Shown here: piece by piece, positions 15,497 through 23,882 of the stretch
Position numbering within the stretch: position 1 is the first letter of the stretch
Layout: each line of letters opens with the position of its first letter
DNA from: Rhodospirillales bacterium
Lineage (GTDB): Bacteria > Pseudomonadota > Alphaproteobacteria > Rhodospirillales > Magnetospirillaceae
Length of the DNA stretch: 35,669 nucleotides
Assembly (NCBI GenBank): GCA_014380005.1
Contig: JACMKT010000058.1
Coordinates: 1-35,669, forward strand
Reading direction: 5' to 3'
Program-made: the position numbers and the translations under genes
The notes under the pieces: model-generated
What the model was told of the DNA's origin: nothing
The model's database searches: none
The model's input: the letters and a program-made list of their open reading frames with translations, nothing else

Positions 15497-16921
15497 CTAC
15501 TTCCCCAGCGAATCGATCTCGCCCTTCAGCGCCACGTATTCATCGGAATTGGGCGCCAGCGAACCCAGCAGCTTGGTCCACATCTTGCGCGCTTCGGCCT
15601 TGCGGCCAGCCTGGGATTCGGCCAGACCCACGTAATACAACGCATCGGCCTGGGCAGGGTCCAGGGCCAGAACCTCACGCATCACCGTGACGAATTCCGG
15701 GACCAGTTCGTCCTGATCGGGGGCGACCGCCAGGATCGACTCGGCGTAAGCCATCTTGAGGGCCATGTCCTTGGGCTTGGCGGCGGAGGCCTTGGCGAAG
15801 GCAGCCTTGGCCTTGACCATGTCGCGCGTCGCCTTATACGACCGCGCCAGCATGTACCAGCCATCGGCGTCGTCGGGGTTCTTTTCCAAGCGGGCAGCCA
15901 GATCGGCCATGCGCTTGTTCAGCACTTCGGGACTGGTCTCGGAGGAACCGCCCGCCTGGGACGCAACCGGCTGGGATGCAACCGGCTGGGACATGGCGGC
16001 GGCGAGGTTGCTGGTGTTGGGAGCAGAAGTCCCGGCCAAAGCGCGTTCGCCCTTGGGGGCGATGGTGGCGGGGTCCAGCTTGGCGGCGGTGGCGACCTTC
16101 TTGATCTGGTCGCGCAGCACCGGCATCCACGGCACGTTTTCCTCGGAATCCTTTTCCAGATCCTTCCACACCGCGATGGCGCCGACGCCGTCGCCAATCT
16201 GGGCGCGAGCAAGGCCCAGATAGAAGCGGGCGCGGGGATCGTGGGGCGACAGATCGAGCACCCGCAGGAAGACCTGACGGGATTCAGGCACCACCATGCC
16301 GTTATTGGCGGCGGCAATGGCCTCGGCCAAGGCGCCCAAGGCGTCCGGCGTGGGGTTGGGCGCCAAATCCACGGCGCGCTGGAAGGCGTCCACGGATTCT
16401 TCCAACCGGCCCAGGGTCTTCAACGAGCGGCCATACATGGCCCAGCCCTCGGCATCGTTGGGATTGGCCTCCAGCCGCTTGGCAAGGCCATCCACCATGG
16501 CCTGAATTTGCTTGGCGCTGGCGGGATCGACGCCCAGCCGGGCCGATTGCATTTGGGCATGGGGCATGTCGGGAATGGCGGGCGCGCCCAATTGGCCGTA
16601 AAGGCCGAAGGCCACCGCCGGCACCACGACCACCAGCAGCGCAGCGGTCACATGACGCGAAGCGCCAGCCGGGGCGGCGGCATCCATGGCCTGACCAACG
16701 GCCAGGATGCGGCGCTTGATCTCGATGCGGGCGGCCTCGGCCTGTTCGGGGGCCAGCAGGCCGGCTTCCACATCGCCGTCCACTTCCTTCAGCTGGTCGC
16801 CGAAGACGCGCAGATCATAATCGGCACGCTGGGCCATGGGGGCGGCGCGGCGCAGCAACGGCCACGCCAGCAAGGCGAGCACCGTCATGGTGAGGGCGGC
16901 AAGAACGATCCACAGCATCAT
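15497..16921 (-). CDS. ccmI: Cytochrome c maturation protein CcmI (TPR apocytochrome chaperone)
   Basis: A 474-aa protein. TM1 at about 2-22 (MMLWIVLAALTMTVLALLAW), a cytoplasmic loop with the typical DYDLRVFGDQLKEVDGDVEAGLL helices, TM2 at about 100-118, and a long periplasmic region with TPR repeats: AEGWAMYGRSLKTLGRLEES and ADGWYMLARSYKATRDMVKA are the clearest. CcmI delivers apocytochromes to the CcmF/H haem ligation complex. The ATG at 16921 overlaps the ccmH stop (ATGA), showing translational coupling. The Ala/Ser/Gln-rich linker near the middle contains a short direct repeat SQPVASQPVASQ. It is last in the ccmF-G-H-I series and convergent with the PAS kinase. Confidence 0.92.
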   Translation of the reverse strand: MMLWIVLAALTMTVLALLAWPLLRRAAPMAQRADYDLRVFGDQLKEVDGDVEAGLLAPEQAEAARIEIKRRILAVGQAMDAAAPAGASRHVTAALLVVVVPAVAFGLYGQLGAPAIPDMPHAQMQSARLGVDPASAKQIQAMVDGLAKRLEANPNDAEGWAMYGRSLKTLGRLEESVDAFQRAVDLAPNPTPDALGALAEAIAAANNGMVVPESRQVFLRVLDLSPHDPRARFYLGLARAQIGDGVGAIAVWKDLEKDSEENVPWMPVLRDQIKKVATAAKLDPATIAPKGERALAGTSAPNTSNLAAAMSQPVASQPVASQAGGSSETSPEVLNKRMADLAARLEKNPDDADGWYMLARSYKATRDMVKAKAAFAKASAAKPKDMALKMAYAESILAVAPDQDELVPEFVTVMREVLALDPAQADALYYVGLAESQAGRKAEARKMWTKLLGSLAPNSDEYVALKGEIDSLGK

Positions 16922-17391
16922 GACTTGGGCTGCTCCTTGAGCAAGAACTCGACCTGCTGCTGTTCCTCGTCGGAAAGCGGACGGACCACGCTTTCCGCCG
17001 GGGCGGCAGAGCGGCGGTAGAAGGTGAACACCGCCAGCACGGCGGCGGCGAAGATCACCAGCGGCCCGAACCACAGGGCATAGGTGCTGAGCTTGAACGG
17101 CGGCTTAAGCAGGACGTAATCACCATAACGGGCGGTGACGAAGCCCATGACCTGAGAATCGGTCTCGCCGGTCTTCAGCCGCTCGCGCACGATGATACGC
17201 AGGTCGCGGGCCAGATCGGCGTCGGAATCGTCGATGGATTGGTTCTGGCACACCAGACACCGCAATTCCTTGCCGATTTCACGGGCGCGGTGTTCCAGCG
17301 CCGGATCGGCCAGCATCTCGCGGGGGTCCACCGCAAAGGCGGGCGCGACCACTCCTTGCAGCACCGCCAGGGTCAGCAGCAAACGTCTCAT
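16918..17391 (-). CDS. ccmH: Cytochrome c maturation protein CcmH (thiol-disulfide haem lyase subunit)
   Basis: A 157-aa protein with a cleaved signal peptide (MRRLLLTLAVLQGVVAPAFA) and the signature LRCLVCQNQSIDDSDADLARDLR with redox Cys45 and Cys48. A C-terminal membrane helix (YALWFGPLVIFAAAVLAVFTFYRR) anchors it in the inner membrane with its thiol domain in the periplasm. It reduces apocytochrome CXXCH cysteines for haem attachment together with CcmG and CcmF. The ATG at 17391 overlaps the ccmG stop by four bases (ATGA), and the stop overlaps ccmI the same way, so the three are translated as one coupled unit. Length matches the short alphaproteobacterial CcmH without a fused TPR domain. 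Confidence 0.95.
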   Translation of the reverse strand: MRRLLLTLAVLQGVVAPAFAVDPREMLADPALEHRAREIGKELRCLVCQNQSIDDSDADLARDLRIIVRERLKTGETDSQVMGFVTARYGDYVLLKPPFKLSTYALWFGPLVIFAAAVLAVFTFYRRSAAPAESVVRPLSDEEQQQVEFLLKEQPKS

Positions 17392-17921
17392 CGCGTCAGC
17401 TCCGTCAAAAGCGGCAACAGCGTCTTGGTAACGTCCGCCTCGGTGAACGGGCCGACCTGTTTGTGGCGGATGTGGCCGGCGGTATCGATCACATAGCTTT
17501 CCGGCACGCCGTAGACGCCCCAATCGATGGACACCCTTCCATCGCGGTCGGCGGCGATGCGGCGGTAGGGATCACCCAAGGCGCGCAGCCACGCCAACGC
17601 GTCCTCGGGCTTGTCTTTGTAATTGATGGCGACCACCTGGACATCGGGGCGCTCGCGCGCCACCGCCATCAGCAGCGGATGTTCAGCGCGGCAGGGCACG
17701 CACCATGAGGCGAAGAAGTTCACCACGGTGACCTTGCCCAGCAGATCGGCCGTGGCGAGGCCGGGCTTGGCATCGGACACCGGCGGCAGGGCGAATTCGG
17801 GCGCGGGCTTGTTCACCAAAGGCGACGGCACCCGTGCCGGGTCCATGCCCAGGCCCTTCAGGAAGACCCCGATCAGCACCACGAACAGCAGGATTGGGAT
17901 TAGGAAGGCGACGCGGCGCAT
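17388..17921 (-). CDS. ccmG: Thiol:disulfide interchange protein CcmG (DsbE)
   Basis: A 177-aa membrane-tethered periplasmic thioredoxin. One N-terminal membrane helix (VAFLIPILLFVVLIGVFLKGLG), then a thioredoxin fold with VVNFFASWCVPCRAEHP (Cys74 and Cys77), the acidic and cis-Pro region YGVPESYVID typical of CcmG, and a C-terminal helix. It keeps CcmH and apocytochrome cysteines reduced. It starts 4 bp after the ccmF stop and overlaps ccmH by four bases. Confidence 0.95.
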   Translation of the reverse strand: MRRVAFLIPILLFVVLIGVFLKGLGMDPARVPSPLVNKPAPEFALPPVSDAKPGLATADLLGKVTVVNFFASWCVPCRAEHPLLMAVARERPDVQVVAINYKDKPEDALAWLRALGDPYRRIAADRDGRVSIDWGVYGVPESYVIDTAGHIRHKQVGPFTEADVTKTLLPLLTELTR

Positions 17922-17925
17922 GGCC

Positions 17926-19914
17926 CTACTCCGCCGCCGGCTGGGCCGAGGAGTGGGCGGCGGCGCTGCGGGCGGGGGCGCCCACCCGGTGGCGGCGGTC
18001 GGTCAGCGAGACCACGCCGCCCAACGCCATCATCAGCGCGCCGATCCACAGGAACGGCACCAGGGGATTGTGGTAGAGGCGGGTGACGTAACCGTCGCCA
18101 TCCGCATCGCCGATGACCGCGTACAGGTCAGCGGTGGCGGTGGTGTGGATGGCGGCCTCGGTGGTGGGGCGCGGCGGATGGGTGTAGACGCGCTTTTCCG
18201 GCACCAGCACGGTGACCAGCTTGCCCGCCTGGGTCACCGTGAAGGTGCCCTCCACGGCGGCATAGTTAGGGCCGCGCACGTTGCGGACCGAATCCAGGCG
18301 GAAATCATAGCCCGACACCTGGACCACATCGCCCAGGCGCATGCTCTGGATGCTTTCCACCTTCCACGCCGACGAGCCGACGATGCCGGCGATGACCACC
18401 GCCAGACCGGCATGGGCCAGCATGGTGCCATGGGTAGCGCGGGGCTGGCGGATGATGCGGCGCGCCATCTCGACCGGGGCGACGCCCACCAGCCGCATGC
18501 GCACCACCCATTCGGTCAAGCTGCCCACCAGCAGCCACGCAGCCAATGCCAGACCGGCGGGCGCCCACCACGGGCTGCCGGCGGGGGCCAGCGCCAGGGT
18601 CAGGGCGGCGGCGATCACCGTGGCGGCCACGGCCAGACGCAGCTTGCGCAACGCGTCCTTGAGGTCGCCGCGCTTCCACGCCAGCAACGGCCCCAGCGCC
18701 ATGGTCACCACCAGGGGCACCATGAGCGGCAGGAAGACGGAATTGAAGAACGGCCCGCCGACGGAGACCTTGCCCAAATCCAACGCGTCGGCGAACAACG
18801 GATACAGGGTGCCCAGCAGCACCGTGCCGGCGGCGGTGGCCATCAGCACATTGTTGAGCAACAGCGAGCCCTCACGCGAGACCGGCGCGAACAGGCTGCC
18901 GCTTTTCAGGGTGGGGGCGCGGAAGGCGTACAGCGACAACGCGCCGCCCACGGCAATGCCCAGAATGCCCAGGATGAAGACGCCGCGCGCCGGGTCGCTG
19001 GCGAAGCTGTGCACCGAGGTGATGACGCCCGAACGCACCAGGAAGGTGCCCAGCAAGGACAGGCCAAACGCCAGAATCGCCAGCAGGATGGTCCAGCTTT
19101 TCAGGGAATCGCGCTTTTCCACCACGATGGAGCTGTGCAGCAACGCGGTGCCCACCAGCCACGGCATGAACGAGGCGTTTTCCACCGGGTCCCAATACCA
19201 CCAGCCGCCCCAGCCCAGCTCGTAATAGGCCCACCACGACCCCAAGGCGATGCCGGCGGTCAGGAACACCCAGGCGGCCAGGGTCCACGGGCGCACCCAG
19301 CGCGCCCAGGCGGCATCCACCCGGCCCTCGATCAAAGCGGCGATGGCAAACGAGAACGCCATGGAGAAGCCCACATAGCCCAGGTACAGCATGGGCGGAT
19401 GGAAGGCGAGGCCGGGGTCCTGCAGCAGCGGGTTCAAGCCGTTGCCGTTGGCCGGCGGGGTGACGAGGCGCAGGAACGGGTTCGAGGTGAACAGGATGAA
19501 GGTCAGGAAGGCCACCGAGATCATGGCCTGGACGCTGAGCGCACGGGCACGCAAGGCGGGCGGGATGTTGCCGCCGAACAGGGCCACCGCCGCGCCGAAC
19601 ACCGCCAGAATGGTCACCCACAGCAGCATGGAACCTTCGTGGTTGGCCCACACGCCCGACACCTTGTACAGCATGGGCTTATCGGTGTGGCTGTTCTGCG
19701 CCACGTTCAGCACCGAGAAATCCGAGGTGACATAGGCGTAGGTCAGGGCGGCGAAGGCCACCGCCACGCACAGCACCTGGGCCAGCGAGGCCGGAGCCGC
19801 CAGGGCCATCCAACTGGGTTCGCGCCGTGCCGCACCCACCAGCGGCACGATGGCCTGCACCAGGGCGACGGCAAGAGCAAGAATCAGGGCGTAATGACCC
19901 AGTTCGACAATCAT
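17926..19914 (-). CDS. ccmF: Cytochrome c haem lyase subunit CcmF
   Basis: A 662-aa polytopic inner-membrane protein. The start is ATG 19914 (MIVELGHYALILALA, the usual CcmF beginning), with GGAG 6-7 bases upstream. The tryptophan-rich haem-binding WWD segment (WGGWWYWDPVENASFMPW) is intact, and ANHEGSMLLW, GPLLAWKRGD and the periplasmic ETSI-like tail region are present. CcmF takes haem from holo-CcmE and ligates it to the CXXCH motif. It heads the ccmF-G-H-I block, 121 bp after the upstream beta-propeller gene. The usual ccmE gene is not directly before it, and ccmA-D are not in the window, so they must lie elsewhere. Confidence 0.96.
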   Translation of the reverse strand: MIVELGHYALILALAVALVQAIVPLVGAARREPSWMALAAPASLAQVLCVAVAFAALTYAYVTSDFSVLNVAQNSHTDKPMLYKVSGVWANHEGSMLLWVTILAVFGAAVALFGGNIPPALRARALSVQAMISVAFLTFILFTSNPFLRLVTPPANGNGLNPLLQDPGLAFHPPMLYLGYVGFSMAFSFAIAALIEGRVDAAWARWVRPWTLAAWVFLTAGIALGSWWAYYELGWGGWWYWDPVENASFMPWLVGTALLHSSIVVEKRDSLKSWTILLAILAFGLSLLGTFLVRSGVITSVHSFASDPARGVFILGILGIAVGGALSLYAFRAPTLKSGSLFAPVSREGSLLLNNVLMATAAGTVLLGTLYPLFADALDLGKVSVGGPFFNSVFLPLMVPLVVTMALGPLLAWKRGDLKDALRKLRLAVAATVIAAALTLALAPAGSPWWAPAGLALAAWLLVGSLTEWVVRMRLVGVAPVEMARRIIRQPRATHGTMLAHAGLAVVIAGIVGSSAWKVESIQSMRLGDVVQVSGYDFRLDSVRNVRGPNYAAVEGTFTVTQAGKLVTVLVPEKRVYTHPPRPTTEAAIHTTATADLYAVIGDADGDGYVTRLYHNPLVPFLWIGALMMALGGVVSLTDRRHRVGAPARSAAAHSSAQPAAE

Positions 19915-19935
19915 GGATACTCCTGTCGCCAATTG

Positions 19936-19970
19936 AAGGCGGCGCCGAGGGGGGAGGATGGCACCGCCTT
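19936..19970 (-). promoter_or_regulatory. Hairpin between the beta-propeller gene and ccmF
   Basis: An inverted repeat AAGGCGGCGCC (19936-19946) and GGCACCGCCTT (19960-19970), ten of eleven pairs, with a 13-base loop. It lies in the 121-bp gap just upstream of ccmF. It has no T-run, so it could be an attenuator, RNA-processing site or stabilising hairpin. Confidence 0.4.
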
Positions 19971-20035
19971 GGCAATCACATCAGCGTGTCGGGCGCTTCC
20001 ACACGACCCCGCCCCACTGACCCGACGCCAAACGC

Positions 20036-21217
20036 TTACAAGGCTTTACGGAACCGGGCCACGCCGCCGAAGCTGCCGACCCAGGTGGAATTGTCCTTGC
20101 CGAAGGCCATGGAGAACACACTCTCCGAGAACAATCCGTCACTGACGCCGAAGGTGGTGAAGCCCTTGCCGTCATATTTGGCAAGGCCACGATTGGTGCC
20201 GACCCACAGCACGCCGTCCTTCTTCTTCAGCATGAAGATGTGATTGGACGGCAGGCCATCGGCCATGGTCATGGTCTTCCACTGCTTGCCGTCGAAATGG
20301 GACAGCCCGCCGCCCCAAGTACCGGCCCAGACCGAGCCGTCATCATCCACCGCGATGGAGATAACGTAATTGGGATTGTAGGCCACCGAGACGTCCTCAA
20401 GCCCCTGCTCTTTCTTCTGCTGGGCATGGTGGCGCGACTGGGTGCCGGGATCGCTGTTCAGCGAAACCTGAGTCTTGACGATCTCGAAATTGGCGCCCAG
20501 GCCCTCGGCATGGGTCCAGCGGGTCCATTGGCCATCCACGAAGCGGGCGACGCCGCCTTCGGTGGCCATCCAGATTTCGCCGTTCTTGCCCTCGGCCAGA
20601 CCGTAGACCCAATCATTGGGCAGGCCCTTCTCGGTATTGGCGACGGTATAAAGGTCCCACGCCTCCATATCGTCCATCTGGTTGCCGCGGATGCGGTTGG
20701 CGCCCGACCAGGTGGCGACCCAGGTGTCGCCGGCCTTGGTGTGCAGCACATCGTAGACGAAGGCGTCGCCCATGCCGTTGGGGACGTTGTACTCGCGCCA
20801 CGTATTGGTGGTGAGGTCCAGCACCGACAGGCCGCCGCCATAGGTGCCGACCCACAGATCGTTGCCGAAGCGCGACAGGTGGAACACGCCGTTGGACAGC
20901 AGGCCGGTCTTGTTGTCGTACAGAATGTGGCTGTCGGTGGGGATGTCGTAGCGGATCACGCCGCCCGAGGTGCCGATCCACATGGTATCGCCATCGGCGA
21001 CCATGGCCTTGATGTTGCGGTTGCCCACGCGGAAATGGTCGTATTCGCGCAACGGCACCTGCGGCGCGCCGGCCGGCGGATGGCCCGGCGGGACCGAAGT
21101 TTGCGCCACGGGCACAGCCGGAGGCGGCGCGGGCGGCGTCTGCAAGCGGCCCAGGGTGAACGAGCCGGCGGCGACGACGGCGACGGCCAGACCGGCGACC
21201 AGATAACGCTTGTCCAT
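20036..21217 (-). CDS. Stand-alone Reg_prop beta-propeller protein B, membrane-anchored or exported
   Basis: A 393-aa protein. Residues 4-26 (RYLVAGLAVAVVAAGSFTLG) are a signal anchor or signal peptide, followed by a Pro-rich linker. From about 65 on are beta-propeller blades of the two-component regulator propeller type, each with W-V/I/A-GT-x-GG-(G/V) and a following GL-(S/P)-N turn, for example MWIGTSGGVIRYD, LWVGTYGGGLSVLD and VWAGTWGGGLSHFD. Usually such propellers are the sensor half of membrane hybrid kinases; here no kinase part exists and no CXXCH is present. A roughly 50-residue insert ending YNPNYV interrupts the blades. GAAGAAG precedes the ATG, 2 bp after the stop of its paralogue. 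Probably a periplasmic partner in the cytochrome system; role inferred only from context. Confidence 0.8.
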   Translation of the reverse strand: MDKRYLVAGLAVAVVAAGSFTLGRLQTPPAPPPAVPVAQTSVPPGHPPAGAPQVPLREYDHFRVGNRNIKAMVADGDTMWIGTSGGVIRYDIPTDSHILYDNKTGLLSNGVFHLSRFGNDLWVGTYGGGLSVLDLTTNTWREYNVPNGMGDAFVYDVLHTKAGDTWVATWSGANRIRGNQMDDMEAWDLYTVANTEKGLPNDWVYGLAEGKNGEIWMATEGGVARFVDGQWTRWTHAEGLGANFEIVKTQVSLNSDPGTQSRHHAQQKKEQGLEDVSVAYNPNYVISIAVDDDGSVWAGTWGGGLSHFDGKQWKTMTMADGLPSNHIFMLKKKDGVLWVGTNRGLAKYDGKGFTTFGVSDGLFSESVFSMAFGKDNSTWVGSFGGVARFRKAL

Positions 21218-21219
21218 GC

Positions 21220-22311
21220 TCACTTCTTCCTCTGCACCAAGCGGCTGACCCCGCCCTTGGTCCCCAGCCATACGGCGCCCTGAGGGTCGATGGCCATGGC
21301 GTAGATGTTGTCGCCCAGCAGGCCGTCGGCCTGGGTGTAGTTCACGAAGGCCTTGCCGTCGTAATAGCTGGCGCCGTGATTGGTGCCGAACCACACGCCG
21401 CCATCCTTATCCTGGACGATGGAGTAGACGATGTTGCCGGCCAGACCGTCCAGGGTGGAGAACGACTTCCAGGTGGACTTGCCGTCGAACAGGCTGGCGC
21501 CGCCACCCCAGGTGCCGAACCACACGCCCCGGCCCGACAGGTCCCAAGACGAGGCGAACACGTAATTGGGGTTGTAGGATTCCTTGGCCCCGGCAGTGAC
21601 CATCAAATCTTCGCGGGTGCGGGTGCCCAGGCCGGTATTGGCGCTGCGCGGCAGCTCGGCCACGTTTTGCGCGCCCAAACCGTCCTTGTGGGTCCACGAC
21701 TTCCAGACCTTGCCGTCATACATGGAGACACCGCCCTCGGTGCCGAACCATGTGCGGCCCTGGGGGTCGATGTCCATGCCGTAGACCCAGATATTGATCA
21801 GTTCTGACTTATAAGTCTTGAACGCCAAGCTCTTGGGCTCGACGTAATTGGCGCCGTCCCAGGTGCCGATCCACACGCCGCCGGCCTTGTCGAAGGCGAA
21901 GCTATAGACCCAGTAATCGGCAAGGCCGTGCATGGGGAAGTAGGTCTTCCACGTGCCGTCCTTGTCATAAGTGCTGACGCCGCCGGCATTGGTGCCGAAC
22001 CACACCTTGGCGTCGCTGCCCACGCCCACGGCGAAGACGTATTCGTTGGCGAGGCCGTCCTTGCGGGTGAAGGTGTTCTTCACCGACTGGCTGGCCATGT
22101 CGATTTCCAACGCGCCGACCGAGGTGCCCACCCACATGGATTTGCGGTGGGGGTCGTTGGCCAGCGCGCGCACATAGGCGTCGCCGATATTGTAGTTTTC
22201 AATGACGGGAGGCGTCTTCGCCGTCTGGGCCAAGGCAGCACCGCCCCAGCACATGAAGGCCAGGGCCAAAGCGGCGCACCGAAGCGGATTCTGCTTCTTC
22301 TCGGCTGACAA
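21220..22311 (-). CDS. Stand-alone Reg_prop beta-propeller protein A, exported
   Basis: About 363 aa, with a signal peptide (RCAALALAFMCWGGAALAQ). The mature protein is a chain of propeller blades such as MWVGTSVGALEID, VWFGTNAGGVSTYD, VWIGTWDGANYVE, TWFGTEGGVSMYD and VWLGTKGGVSRL. It is clearly paralogous to the next gene and shares its inter-blade insert ending in YNPNYV, so the pair came from duplication. Start: a TTG at 22311 lies 7 bases after GGAGG; ATG 22326 (and GTG 22329) lie in frame upstream without a good site, so the TTG is favoured. It starts just after the monoheme cytochrome c gene, in the same operon. No haem motif and no output domain. Confidence 0.78.
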   Translation of the reverse strand: MSAEKKQNPLRCAALALAFMCWGGAALAQTAKTPPVIENYNIGDAYVRALANDPHRKSMWVGTSVGALEIDMASQSVKNTFTRKDGLANEYVFAVGVGSDAKVWFGTNAGGVSTYDKDGTWKTYFPMHGLADYWVYSFAFDKAGGVWIGTWDGANYVEPKSLAFKTYKSELINIWVYGMDIDPQGRTWFGTEGGVSMYDGKVWKSWTHKDGLGAQNVAELPRSANTGLGTRTREDLMVTAGAKESYNPNYVFASSWDLSGRGVWFGTWGGGASLFDGKSTWKSFSTLDGLAGNIVYSIVQDKDGGVWFGTNHGASYYDGKAFVNYTQADGLLGDNIYAMAIDPQGAVWLGTKGGVSRLVQRKK

Positions 22312-22334
22312 TGAAGAGCCTCCCATCACGGAAA

Positions 22335-22640
22335 TTACTTGCGCAGGGTGCGGGCGTAAGCCAGCGCATCAGCCTGATCGGCATCGGAGATCATGCCCTT
22401 CCAAGCCGGCATGATGTTCAGGCCGTTGCGGATGGTGGTCAACAGCTGAGCATCGGGCTTCTCAAGGCGCTCGCCCTTGGCGAAGTGCGGCACACCGGCC
22501 ATGGTGGAATTGCCGTCGACACCGTGGCAGCTGGCGCAATTGTCGTCGAACACCTTCTTGCCGTTGACCGGGTTGGCGGCCAGGGCGGGAACGGCGACGA
22601 GGGCGGCCAGAGCGGCCACGAACAGGGGGGCGAAACGCAT
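22335..22640 (-). CDS. Small monoheme cytochrome c
   Basis: A 101-aa protein with a signal peptide (LFVAALAALVAVPALA) and a mature class I cytochrome c of about 79 aa. The haem motif is DNCASCHGVDGN and the likely distal Met ligand is in LNIMPAWKGM. Start ATG 22640 has GGAG 9 bases upstream; 22655 is also in frame. It is a soluble periplasmic electron carrier, probably shuttling electrons for the multiheme proteins encoded around it. It is preceded by 138 bp with two strong inverted repeats and followed closely by the propeller genes. Confidence 0.93.
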   Translation of the reverse strand: MRFAPLFVAALAALVAVPALAANPVNGKKVFDDNCASCHGVDGNSTMAGVPHFAKGERLEKPDAQLLTTIRNGLNIMPAWKGMISDADQADALAYARTLRK

Positions 22641-22690
22641 GTCAATGCTCTCCATTTTACATCTTGTTTTCCAGCCCCGCAGACGGGAGA

Positions 22691-22727
22691 TGCTGGCAAT
22701 CCCCAAACAGCAATCCCCATGCCAGCA
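22691..22727 (-). promoter_or_regulatory. Inverted repeat enclosing a 9-bp direct repeat, upstream of the monoheme cytochrome gene
   Basis: TGCTGGCA (22691-22698) and TGCCAGCA (22720-22727) are perfect complements. Within and overlapping them, CAATCCCCA occurs twice (22697-22705 and 22711-22719). The arrangement of a double direct repeat inside a dyad suggests a regulator-binding site or a structured 5' leader. Confidence 0.45.
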
Positions 22728-22740
22728 GCACAGTGCCAGG

Positions 22741-22776
22741 AAATCGGCGCGGTCACCAGGGCGGCCGCGCCGATTT
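22741..22776 (-). terminator. Hairpin directly after the NHL lipoprotein gene
   Basis: A perfect 12-bp inverted repeat AAATCGGCGCGG (22741-22752) and CCGCGCCGATTT (22765-22776), 12-base loop, beginning 2 bp after the stop. The A-rich and T-rich ends fit an intrinsic terminator, but the T-run is short. It may reduce, not stop, read-through into the downstream cytochrome and propeller genes. Confidence 0.55.
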
Positions 22777-22778
22777 TC

Positions 22779-23882
22779 TCACTTCTGGGAAGCCGCTTTA
22801 TCCGCAACCAGGGGCTTGCGCACGGGCCGTTCAGCCGGGGTGCTGGCGGGGCGGAACACGTCCACCTTGCGGAAGAACTGGTCCACCACATACATGCGCC
22901 CGTCGATGGGGTCGATGGCGATACCGGTGGGCAGCATGAACTGGGCGGGAGTGCCTTCATTACCCCGTTCACCGACGAACAGCAGCAATTGTCCCTTTGC
23001 GTTGAAAATCTGGATGTTGCCGAAGGAGGAATCGGTCACATACAAATTGCCTTCGGGATCGACGGCCACGTCCTTGGGACGGGCGAACTGCCCCGACCGG
23101 CGGCCCACATCGCCGAATTTGCTGAGGAACTTACCGTCGGCGGAGAACGCCTCCACACGGAAGTTACCGCCATCGACCACATAGAAATCGCCATTGGGGC
23201 CGACCGAGATACCCACCGGCAGATTGAAATTGCCGGGTTCGGTGCCGCGGGTGCCGATGGTCTGCAGCTTTTCGCCTTCGATATTGAAGACCACCACGCG
23301 GTGCTTGTCGGAATCCACGCCGCCCACATCGACCACATAGATGCGCGAACCGTCCTTGGACACCGCCACGCTGCTGGGGCGCTCAAGATCGCCGGGCTGG
23401 CCGACCGAGGCCTTGAAATCGCCGTACTGGTCGTAAACCACCACGCGCTTGCCCGAGCCGTCGCACACATACAGCCAGCCCTTGGCATCCACCGACAGGC
23501 CCAAAGGCTTGGCCACCGAGCCGATGCCCTTGTTGCCGATCTCGGAATAGGTCTTGGCCGCCATGTCGTAGACGTGGATTTTCCGCGACAAGGTATCGCC
23601 GATATAGACGCGGTGATCATAGGCGGCGACGCCCCACGGCTTGTCCAGCGGCTTACCCGCCTGACCGATGCCGGTGGCGACACGCTTCAGGCGCTCGGCG
23701 CTGGTCTCGCCGACGATATCCGAACTGGTCCGCAGCGTGGTTTCAAAGATGAAACGGGCTGGTTCCGGCGCGTCAGGCCAGACCAATTGCTTTGCTTCGC
23801 CTCCACCCTTTGAGGTTTGACAGGCAGCGAGGCCCAGCGTGAGCAGGGCGACGGCGATACCGCGCGCGAGGACGCGGCTCAT
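22779..23882 (-). CDS. NHL-repeat beta-propeller lipoprotein
   Basis: A 367-aa protein. Signal peptide with lipobox LLTLGLAAC, so the mature N-terminus is a lipidated Cys. Then about six NHL blades, e.g. LDKPWGVAAYDHRVYIGDT, VAKPLGLSVDAKGWLYVCD, NLPVGISVGPNGDFYVVDG, ARPKDVAVDPEGNLYVTD and LPTGIAIDPIDGRMYVVDQ. The tail is basic (RPVRKPLVADKAASQK). ATG 23882 overlaps the pentaheme cytochrome stop by four bases (ATGA), showing translational coupling, and was chosen for this reason over 23903. NHL proteins are found next to multiheme cytochromes in extracellular-electron-transfer gene clusters of other bacteria; here it may scaffold the cytochromes. Function inferred from context. Confidence 0.88.
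   Translation of the reverse strand: MSRVLARGIAVALLTLGLAACQTSKGGGEAKQLVWPDAPEPARFIFETTLRTSSDIVGETSAERLKRVATGIGQAGKPLDKPWGVAAYDHRVYIGDTLSRKIHVYDMAAKTYSEIGNKGIGSVAKPLGLSVDAKGWLYVCDGSGKRVVVYDQYGDFKASVGQPGDLERPSSVAVSKDGSRIYVVDVGGVDSDKHRVVVFNIEGEKLQTIGTRGTEPGNFNLPVGISVGPNGDFYVVDGGNFRVEAFSADGKFLSKFGDVGRRSGQFARPKDVAVDPEGNLYVTDSSFGNIQIFNAKGQLLLFVGERGNEGTPAQFMLPTGIAIDPIDGRMYVVDQFFRKVDVFRPASTPAERPVRKPLVADKAASQK

Noticed and set aside
15269-17020. A 583-aa open frame on the plus strand
   Set aside because: It overlaps the end of the PAS kinase and runs antisense to ccmI. The composition is that of a shadow frame.
17623-20145. An 840-aa open frame on the plus strand
   Set aside because: It runs antisense to ccmF and ccmG, is rich in His, Gln, Gly and Arg in the way of high-GC shadow frames, and has no domain signals.
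22311-23813. A 500-aa open frame on the plus strand
   Set aside because: It is antisense to the NHL lipoprotein and monoheme cytochrome c genes, both of which have strong motifs.
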